In this document: piece after piece, positions 56,502 to 64,000 of the stretch
Layout: each line of letters starts with the position of its first letter
Position numbering within the stretch: the stretch's first letter is position 1
NCBI RefSeq assembly: GCF_030272615.1
Contig: NC_081406.1
Span: 482,391,900 to 482,455,899 of the forward strand
Direction: 5' to 3'
DNA: 64,000 bases
From: Cryptomeria japonica
Taxonomy: Eukaryota; Streptophyta; Pinopsida; Cupressales; Cupressaceae
Position numbers and translations under genes: made by a program
The notes under the pieces: model-generated
The model's input: only the letters and a program-made list of their open reading frames with translations
Database searches by the model: none
Told to the model about the DNA's origin: nothing

Positions 56502-59500
56502 TCATCCTTGTAACTGGTTGGTTACAATTTGAAAAAGATCTGCCAAAACTAGATTCAAGCTCTCAATGAACTTTTTGCTATTTTTTATTGTGGCCTTAGT
56601 CCTCTGAACTGTACTGGTGAGGTGTTGCATTTTCTCTGCTAGTGTTTTCTATCCTTGAATCAAAGCATCAGATATTTCTTTTCTTAAGGAGGCGAGGTAA
56701 TCCAATTTAGGACTAAGTCTCCATTGTAGATCTTTAGCCTTTCTTTTTATTCTTTCCTTCTCTCTTTCCAACTTTAGTAATTCTTCCTCAAAACCTGTTA
56801 TTTTCTGCTCAAAAACTGATAATGAATCAGATGAATTAATGAAATTATCAGCTAGTTGATTTATTTCCTCTTGTATCTTGCTGATTTTTTTGTCTATATC
56901 AACTACCAAAAAGTTAGTTTTACATGTATCCCTGTACAAAATTTTAAATTCCTTCAGTGTACTACACAGTTTCGGTAAAAGTGTGTCAAATTGCCTTATA
57001 CACTTCTTTATTTCCTCCTCAAAGAATTTTTGTTTTTCTTTCTCTAGTCTCTCCTTGAATGCTTCCTCTTTTATTTGTTCAACTGTCATAGTGTTGTCAG
57101 TAATATACTTAGACAAAGTGTCAAGTTGACTCAAGGAATCTTCATTATCTACATTACATTTAGGTGCTATACTTTTAAAAAATGGAATGGTATCATCTAT
57201 TGCCTTGTATGCTTGTGAGCTACAATCTGTTATCTTCTTAATGGAATCCAAAAGGACTTCTATTACATTAGTTGATTTGAATTCTGCATTTGAAGAGCCA
57301 ACACTCTGTATCCCATCGGTGGGAGCAATTTCCTTTCTTGTGGTGACCTCTGGTAGGTCAGTTTGTGTTTCTATTTCTTTAAGCAAAGGTTTGGATTGCT
57401 CGACTATTGCTGGTGGAACTATCTTTGTATGAACCTATTGCTATGATGGAGCCTGATGCTCTGTGTTGTCATCTGTCGGTTTACCTTCTATACCATTTGT
57501 TATCGGTGGCTCATTAGCCATATCTGTTTTCCCAGCTGTATCCTTATCTACCACAATATTGTCTTTTTGTGTGTCAATGTCCATTGTATATAACACCTTA
57601 GAATTGGGATTGGTGTCCTCTTGTGGTATGTCCATACTCTCACTAGCCAGTTGATTGTCAGTGGTAACTACCGGTGGAGTATCCAGAGGTGGTGGGATAA
57701 GTTATCTTTTATTTTTATGCTAGGTGGTCCACCAACCTTGCCTTTTCCCTTATCCTTATCCTTTTGATATACTTTTATGGGTTTAGGGTTTCTATATTCT
57801 TCCTTCTTTTCCTTCTCTACAAGGAATATGTCCCATGCATTAGCAGTTTCCTCTGCTACCCAATTCACTCTACCAACCATAAGTGCTACATGCCGGTGTA
57901 CAGTTGAAAATACTGACCAGTTAGCCTTAGAGATCAGATCATCTATCTCTTTTGGTGAGTTGACTAGATAAACAACAAGTAGTTTTTCAATTTTCATTTT
58001 CTTATCAAGCTCTACAACAACTTGGCTTCTAGCTTCAAGTCTTTTAAATAGTTCTGCCAGTAATTCATCTACAACTTGCATTAGAAATTTCTTGTAAATG
58101 TCCAAGTGTAGAATTACACTATTTTCAACTTTCTCCTTGTCATCAACTAATAATGAGTCATATAATTTATTGATGGTTTTCAGCTTTCCATCCTTTGTAA
58201 TTTCATCTAGAAGTTTGTCAATTGGAGCAATGGTTTGTTGAGTCTTTTTCTTGGGTGTTAACTTCTTCTTTGAAGTTACTTTTCTAGCCGGGGGCCTTAC
58301 TGCCTATTGTTTCTATCTGGTTCTTCTAGGAGAAGGTGTAGATACTGGTGAAGGTTCCCTTTTTCTCACAACTCTTTTAAATTTAGTTGGCATATCACTT
58401 TCCAGAGAGGTTGCAACTAGTGAAAGGTGAGTCTCTGGCTGAAGTGTTTCTAACTCATCTTCAGTAATACCAGTTTGTTTAAGTACATCTTCTTTGATAG
58501 CTTTTGCTTTCCTAGATCCTCTTCTAACTTTTGCTTCCACCTTCTTTACCCTTTTCTTTGATTGGATTTGATTTTCAATAGTCTCAGCACTGCCAAGTAC
58601 CTCTTCTTTAGGTTCCTTAGGTTCTTCCAGTAGGGCTTTTGCATATGTTTCAATTATGTGGTCATCAGTTTCATAACCCATTTCAGTAACCCAAATGGTT
58701 CTTGGGAAAACTGCCTCCATCCAAATCTCATCCTTCTTCGTAACAAAGCATATTTCATCCTTATACTTATTTACAATTGCTTGTGATAGTCTGACTCTGG
58801 TATTCTTTCGGGCCTTTAATGCTTGAAAGTACTCATTTATATTCTTTTCTCTGTTTTCACCCATGTTATTTAGTAAATCAAACAATTGTTTGCCTACCGG
58901 TATATCAAAACCAAGATTTTTGTTTCCGATACCGGGAACCTGTTTTGTTATGTGTAGCATTAAACAGACAAGTAGGTTTCCAAATCTGAATGTCCCCTTT
59001 TTCTTTCTTTATCTTTCCAATATTGTCAATAAGTTCATCTTTCAACCATTCACACACATCTATTTTTGCATTATCTTTAATCATATCATAGGCACTCTTT
59101 ATGCATAGGCTAGAGACTGAGTTTAACCTATTTGCATGTGTGGTTTTGTAGCCTAAAATCATGCTAATGAATCTAACATTGATGTCGATTACATCATTTA
59201 CTCTTAAAAATCTCTTATCAGATGCTGCACCTGTTAGGTTAATCACTAGGTCATTTGAGACCTTCTTTGTCTTATCAAGCTTGTTACCAGTGGAAGGTAA
59301 CCCTATCACAACCTTTACTACCTCTTTAGTAATGTTGTGAACTGAGTCTAACCAGAAGAATTCACCATGAACCCTGCTTAGAACCATCCTTATAACATCC
59401 TTAGGAAATTCCAGAATATTGTGAATTTCAGTGAATCCTAGGGTTTCAACTATTTTGTGTTCAGGTTTCACATTACCAGAATCATCACAAATTATAGTCT

Positions 59501-59726
59501 TATACATGCTCTTGATTTCCTCATCACCTAATTCTTCTATGTGACAATGAATGTACATTCTAGGGTCTTCTGCAAAAACTACTCCTTTGGGGATTTGAGA
59601 AAATGCACCAACATTATCATCCTTCTTAGCAATTTCGGGAACTAACTAAAATATAGGTCTAGGGCATTTAATCACTTTGACTACAGTAGGGTTTGCTATA
59701 AATTCGAGAACAGATGAAGAAGCCAT
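56502..59726 (-). pseudogene. ORF B, copy 2: long protein of unknown function
   Basis: The start is ATG 59726 (MASSSVLEFIANPTVVKV), the end TGA at 56502-56504, about 1,070 codons. TAG near 59649, a frameshift near 58930, and stops near 58313, 57668, 57441 and 56649 break it. Same order as copy 1: HKIVETLGF (59460), HGEFFWLDSV (59360), IGLPSTGN (59300), CEWLKDELIDNI (59060), WVTEMGYE (58690), a basic linker (KRVVRKREPSPV), LHLDIYKKFLMQVVDEL (58100), KVYQKDKDKGKGKVGG (57760), an acidic disordered part, and a C-terminal coiled coil (57130-56650). More than half of the residues match copy 1 in the first 300. Function unknown. Confidence 0.8.
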
Positions 59727-59999
59727 GATTATAAATACCTTTATGTGCCTTAGGAATGATTGCTTGCTGAATTGCTTCACTTCTTTGATTGAAATGCCTT
59801 TGCTTTGGAATTTTTGTGCTCTTCGAATGTTTGAATGCTCAATGAAATGAAATTGGAGCCAAAACACTGATTTATAATGTTATTTTTTCCAATCACCACA
59901 TTTAATGCTTGCTAGTTAAGTAATGACTTAACTTATCTGCCGGTATAGAGGTAATTTTAACTTCTCACCATCAACCGAGGGAATAATAGCATGTTTCAC

Positions 60000-61158
60000 A
60001 TTTGATTGCTAAACCCTCTAGGAAATTTTCTTCAATTAGATGAAGAGTCTCCTACCGGTGGAGTGTTACTCTCTTTTGCCAATGGAGTGTTACTCTGTTC
60101 TGTCGGTGGAACGTTCCTATCACCATTTAGATTTGATTTCTTGATTCATTGTTTTGAGAATTCCTACTTAACTTCTTCAACCTTTTATTTACCTTTCAAA
60201 CTAGGACCTTTGTTATTTGCCGGTGAGGACTTACTTCTACAAAATTTTGCAATATGTCCAATCTTGTTACAGGCATAACAAGTCACATTATTTTCTGAAA
60301 AGCTTTCCCATATCCTATGCTGGTTTGTGTTTTGCATTGTTTAGACAAGTGTCCAAATATTCCACAAACATAACATATTACATTCATTCAACAATTCTCT
60401 AAATTGTGACCAACTTTGTTGCATTTTGAACATTGACCGCTAGGTGTATTGGTATTCTGATAATTTCTAGATCTACATTGATTTTCTCTATGACCATACT
60501 TGTTACAGTTAAAGCATTTTCCATTAAATTTATAAGCAGTAGGTTGTCTTACCGGTTTGCCTTGATCCTATGTGTTTGCAGTACTAGAGCTTTCACCAGC
60601 TTCAAAGCCAAGGCCATTAGTGTCACCATTAGGTTTCTGATTCTTCAACAAGTCACCAAGTTCTTCTGAGCTTTTCTTGATTTTTTGTTTATGTTGATTT
60701 GCAGCAGCCAGTTCTCCTTCCAAGATACATTTTTGTCTCATGAGTTCATTTGAGTCATTCTGTGCATGCATCAGATCTATCTTCAACATATCATTTTCAT
60801 AACTAAGTCTTGTGTTTTCATTTACAACATCGTTCAGTCTTCTAGTCAAGTCTTCTTCATTCTTCTTCCTACAATTTCTTTACAAAATCTCAGTCATATC
60901 CTGCATCTCATTCTTTGTTGTCATGTTTTCTTATTTCAGCTTATTCATCAGATCACTAAGAGTTTCCTTTTCATCATTCTCATTTTGCATCTTTTCACAA
61001 AGTTCTCATCTCTTGTTTCTTGTAATGGTAAGATTTTCTTGAAGTACTTGAATAATATCCTATGCAGCTTTTAGATCATCTTCAAGTTTGATATTTTTCA
61101 ATTTTTCTACATCATAGTCTGAGAGAGCTGCTTCTAATTGCTTCATCAAGTTTTCCAT
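60000..61158 (-). pseudogene. ORF A, copy 2: coiled coil plus four CCHC knuckles
   Basis: The start is ATG 61158 (MENLMKQLEAALSDYDVEKL), 58 bases inside the primer site. About 170 residues of coiled coil follow (NENTRLSYENDMLKIDLMHA; QKCILEGELAAANQHKQK), then a Gly/Ser linker, then knuckles CFNCNKYGHRENQC (about 60505), CSKCNKVGHNLENC (about 60430), CYVCGIFGHLSKQC (about 60370) and CYACNKIGHIAKFC (about 60280, in another frame). Stops near 61072, 60990, 60930 and 60568. There is no capsid or UBN2 domain, so this is a nucleocapsid-like protein with a self-association helix. Confidence 0.78.
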
Positions 61159-61215
61159 CTCTATTGATGTCAAGATCTTACTCAAGCTATTAGGCTTCTA
61201 AAAATAGAGGACCAA

Positions 61216-61227
61216 GCTCTGATACCA
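61216..61227 (-). promoter_or_regulatory. Primer-binding site of non-autonomous copy 2
   Basis: Minus-strand TGGTATCAGAGC, two bases from the 5' LTR, identical to the site of the Copia element at 22109-22120. Confidence 0.92.
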
Positions 61228-61229
61228 AT

Positions 61230-62028
61230 TGTTAGGATTCCAACAGATACTAAGAGGGGGGGGGTGAATCAATATCTAACCAGTTATAAGATTTTCTTAA
61301 CTTAAAACATGTAAAGCATATCAATACTGTATACCAGTAAACAAGAAATAATGCAATAAACAGAGATAACAACAACCACATGAAAAACACACCATAACAT
61401 AGTAGTTTAACGAGGAAACCCAGTGTGGGAAAAACCTCGGTGGGATTTGTGGCCCACAATATTCACTTACTAGCCAGTAAGAGAATATTACTACTACAAT
61501 AGGGGCCTGCACATGCAGGAAGGCCAAGTGCCTAGAGCTCACTGCTCAATTACAAAATGGGAGGTCTTACTAACTTACAGAATGGATTATATAAATCCAA
61601 TGTCTTGTATTGCTTCAAAATAGCATCTACTATGCCATATTAGTACCAGTTTATAGCTCTGCTTCATACATAAACCCTTAACCTACAATTCGCATAATAG
61701 GTCTGCCTTATTTCACCTATATCTTTTCTTCCATCTATTACAAAATGTTATACAATGATCTCTTATATATATGAGTCATTTTACAACTTGCCAAGTCGGC
61801 TTACAATGATTTTTCAATAATTAACAAAATATATTACAAACAAAATTCCTATCGGCTTCTGTGCCGATATGCTTCCTTTTGCTGCCGGTGGTCTCTGTGC
61901 CGATGTAGAGTCTGACTTTGCCAGTGCCGGTAAATTGTCTTTCCGATGTCATAGGATTTTAAGGTTGCCATCAATGACAAAACCTTCAATCACCTATAAT
62001 ATCTCATTGGAGTGTGCATTTGCCAACA
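61230..62028 (-). repeat. 5' LTR of non-autonomous copy 2
   Basis: 799 bp, same ends as the 3' LTR. Minus-strand TATA run near 61757-61775. G-run signature at 61256-61265. Confidence 0.9.
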
Positions 62029-62033
62029 CAATG

Positions 62034-63990
62034 TTTACATTTTTAGGAGCAGTGCAAGGATTCTTGTTAGCATAGTCGGGAAAGGGAACATGCACATTTC
62101 TACTCTATGAAACATTATGCTTATATGCATGAAATCTATAGCCACCTAATTTATTATTCCTAGGAAGAACACTCTATCTATTCCTAGACCTTATTTTAGA
62201 TTCTTATGCCCTATGGCCATAGCCATTACATGCAAAGCAATAATCAGAGAGAGGAGATTTAATACTTACAAATTTATTCTGCCAAATGTGAGGTGATATT
62301 ACTAGTTTGGCATCACCATTTCTTCTTCTCTGGGAATGGAATCAGGGTTTTCCATTCTCTTTAGGTCTTCTAATAGATCCCTTCTTCCTCCACACTTGAT
62401 TTGATGTGTGGACAACAACAACTCCTTGTCTTCTATTGGTGGAAGGCCTTCCCGACTACCTTCTCATGTTCTTGCATATGGTGAAGCTATCTTCTCCTAT
62501 TTTCCTTTTCCCTTTCAGATCTACATTGTTCCTCCACGCAACACCATTCTTCATCCTTAGCTTCATGTCCTCACCGGTTGTAGTCATATTTATTCTTTTC
62601 TTTGGAGCATTTATAATAGTGAATGTCTGACCCTTTCCATTTCCATTTGAGGAGACAAAATGAATATCTTTGTGGGAGGTCTCCTTTCTTGTAGAGCATT
62701 CACTGGTACCACATCCTACTCCTCCATTATCCTTAGAATGTTTTTGCTAGCTCAACATCTTATCCAAGGCTTCAGTGCCACCATCATACTTCTTTCTTAG
62801 TTTGATCTCATGTTGGCACATTTCAAGTTCTAAAGTGTGCATTGCAACTTCATCCTTAAGATTAGGACACTCACTTCCTTTAGTCTCCACTTTTTCCTAT
62901 AGTATCTCACATATTTTCTTTTGGGCATCCAACTCTGACTCTAAATAATTGCATCTACATTTCATGGTGTCATCTTGACGAGTCTTCAACAATGAGATAT
63001 ATTTCTTAGAATCTTCAAGACATCTGATTAAACAATTTTGGTCAACAACCACAACATTCTTAAACAACTTGTATTCATTTCTCAGATTCTTCATTTAAAA
63101 TTTCAGGTCCTGACATTCTTTGTCCCTAGACTCCATGTCTATCAAAAATTTCTCGCATCTCCTCTCCTTGGTATCCAAGATTGAATTCAAATCATCTGCC
63201 ATTGTTTTTGCCTTATCTAGTTGAGTGGTCAATAAACTAACCTTTTTGTTTGAATCTTCAAGGCAAGTTCTCAACTGGCTGCATTCTACATGAACCGATT
63301 TCTCGTAATCCTTAAGTTCATTTCTAACATTTTCATGTTCATCAAGGGCACTTAGTAGTTCACCTTCTAGATCAACTTTTGCATCTTCTTCTTCTTCTTC
63401 TTCTTCATCATCACTTCCAAATAGATCTTGCTGGCTAGATCTATCTTCCTTGTCCTCTTCCTCTTCATCTTCTTCATTGTCATTGCCAAACACATCATAC
63501 TGGTGGGATCTATCTACAATATCCCCTTTTGATGTGTGATTCTTAATGTCTATCTCATGGGCCATGAAGAGATGGGTTTCCTCTTCATCAAAACTGCAAC
63601 AACTGATCGACCTGCTATCAACACTTCCACATGTGTCTACTTTTTTGTTCTTCATGCTTCCATAATCCGATTCAATAGTACATGGATCATTTCCATAAAT
63701 TTTATTCAGTCTATCCCATAGATTATTTGTGAATCTACACTTATCCACCTGTGAGGGAACATCATTAGTGAGTCCATAGAAAATAGCCTTCATGAATTCA
63801 TTGTTTCACCTGTATCTTCTTTCTTCTTCTGAACTGGTGGGAGGATTGACATTCTTAGGGAGACCATTAACAACCGCCATCCAGACATCATATCCTAGGG
63901 AGGACAAGTAGACTTCCATTCTCCAACTCCAAATGACATAGTTTGATCTATCAAACACTCAATCAGAGATTGATGCTAAACAAACCATTG
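62034..63990 (-). pseudogene. Copia-like gag of the outer element, 5' part
   Basis: Reading leftward from about 63990: the gag opening FDRSNYVIWSWRMEVYLSSL (63940), a UBN2-like part (VDKCRFTNNLWDRLNKIYGN, 63730), a Glu/Asp-rich stretch encoded by a TTC run at 63384-63406, a long coiled coil (63350-62900), a linker, and a knuckle-like CFACNGYGHRA (62235). It continues at 55475 beyond the nested element. Stops near 63960, 63095, 62897 and 62200 break it. It is similar in plan to the gag at 19990-22058. Confidence 0.75.
63384..63406. repeat. (TTC)n microsatellite coding poly-Glu
   Basis: Seven to eight TTC units; on the minus strand they encode a run of Glu in the acidic part of gag. Confidence 0.9.
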
Positions 63991-64000
63991 TGTCCTTAAG

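Larger units (their letters stand above)
55476..62028 (-). mobile_element. Complete non-autonomous LTR element with unknown ORFs, copy 2
   Basis: 6,553 bp with perfect TSDs CAATG (55471-55475 and 62029-62033). The 3' LTR is 55476-56277 and the 5' LTR 61230-62028, about 95% alike by eye. The primer site is at 61216-61227. The internal 4.95 kb encodes ORF A (coiled coil plus four knuckles) and ORF B, and no enzyme. Copy 1 (32617-38615) is the same but lacks the ORF A coiled coil. LTR sequences of the two copies differ clearly, so they are separate lineages or old copies. It is nested in the gag gene of the outer element. Confidence 0.92.
51418..64000 (-). mobile_element. Copia-like element with gag but no pol (extends past window)
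   Basis: Minus-strand element whose 3' LTR is 51418-53937 and whose gag start lies near 63990; its 5' LTR must lie beyond 64000. After removing the nested element (55476-62028), the internal part holds gag and only about 1.5 kb between the zinc-knuckle region and the 3' LTR. Integrase, RT and RNase H are not recognisable there. It is either a deleted Copia or a large non-autonomous derivative. GGGTT (51413-51417) would be its left TSD. Confidence 0.75.

Overview
This window looks like nuclear DNA of a large-genome seed plant, probably a gymnosperm or conifer. That is an inference from its AT-rich sequence, its dense nested retroelements and the style of its LTRs (many copies of a TGATTCACCCCC..CTCTYAG tract near LTR ends). 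I see no intact host gene, no rRNA or tRNA gene, no CRISPR array and nothing bacterial or organellar. Nearly everything is transposable-element sequence, much of it broken, and the order of insertion can be read from target-site duplications (TSDs).

Layout, left to right. 1-900: a broken ORF of unknown type (minus) with a TATA box. 1230-2496: a solo Gypsy-type LTR with 5-bp TSDs. 2546-11591: a long L1-type LINE (minus) with a 19-bp TSD, carrying ORF1, ORF2 (endonuclease, RT, RNase H) and an extra third ORF; a solo LTR (6548-7604) sits inside its ORF2. 12993-28696: a broken plus-strand gene of an unrecognised family, split by a Copia element (14887-25350) and a solo LTR (25565-26615). 29186-40156: a second broken gene, apparently of the same family, on the minus strand and tail to tail with the first. 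It is split by a solo LTR (30673-32100) and a complete non-autonomous LTR element (32617-38615). 41566-44499: a broken hAT transposase gene whose middle is replaced by an LTR, followed by local tandem duplications. 45785-50926: a 5'-truncated Copia element whose 3' LTR holds a 344-bp TRIM. 50927-51417: part of a Gypsy-type LTR, related to the solo LTR at 1230. 51418-64000 and beyond: a Copia-like element that keeps gag but has almost no pol, interrupted by a second complete non-autonomous element (55476-62028).

The most interesting content is the pair of non-autonomous LTR elements (32617-38615 plus, 55476-62028 minus). Each has LTRs of about 0.8 kb, an initiator-Met-type primer site and purine-rich tracts, but no protease, integrase, RT or RNase H. 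Instead each encodes a nucleocapsid-like ORF A with four CCHC knuckles and a long ORF B of about 1,100 codons with an unknown globular N-terminal domain, a basic linker and a helical C-terminal part. ORF B is clearly conserved between the two copies. Proteins of a similar general kind also appear as ORF3 of the LINE and as the two tail-to-tail pseudogenes, so an unknown accessory protein type may recur across unrelated retroelements here. Those wider links rest on motif resemblance only. Similarity statements are by eye; no alignment or database search was run.
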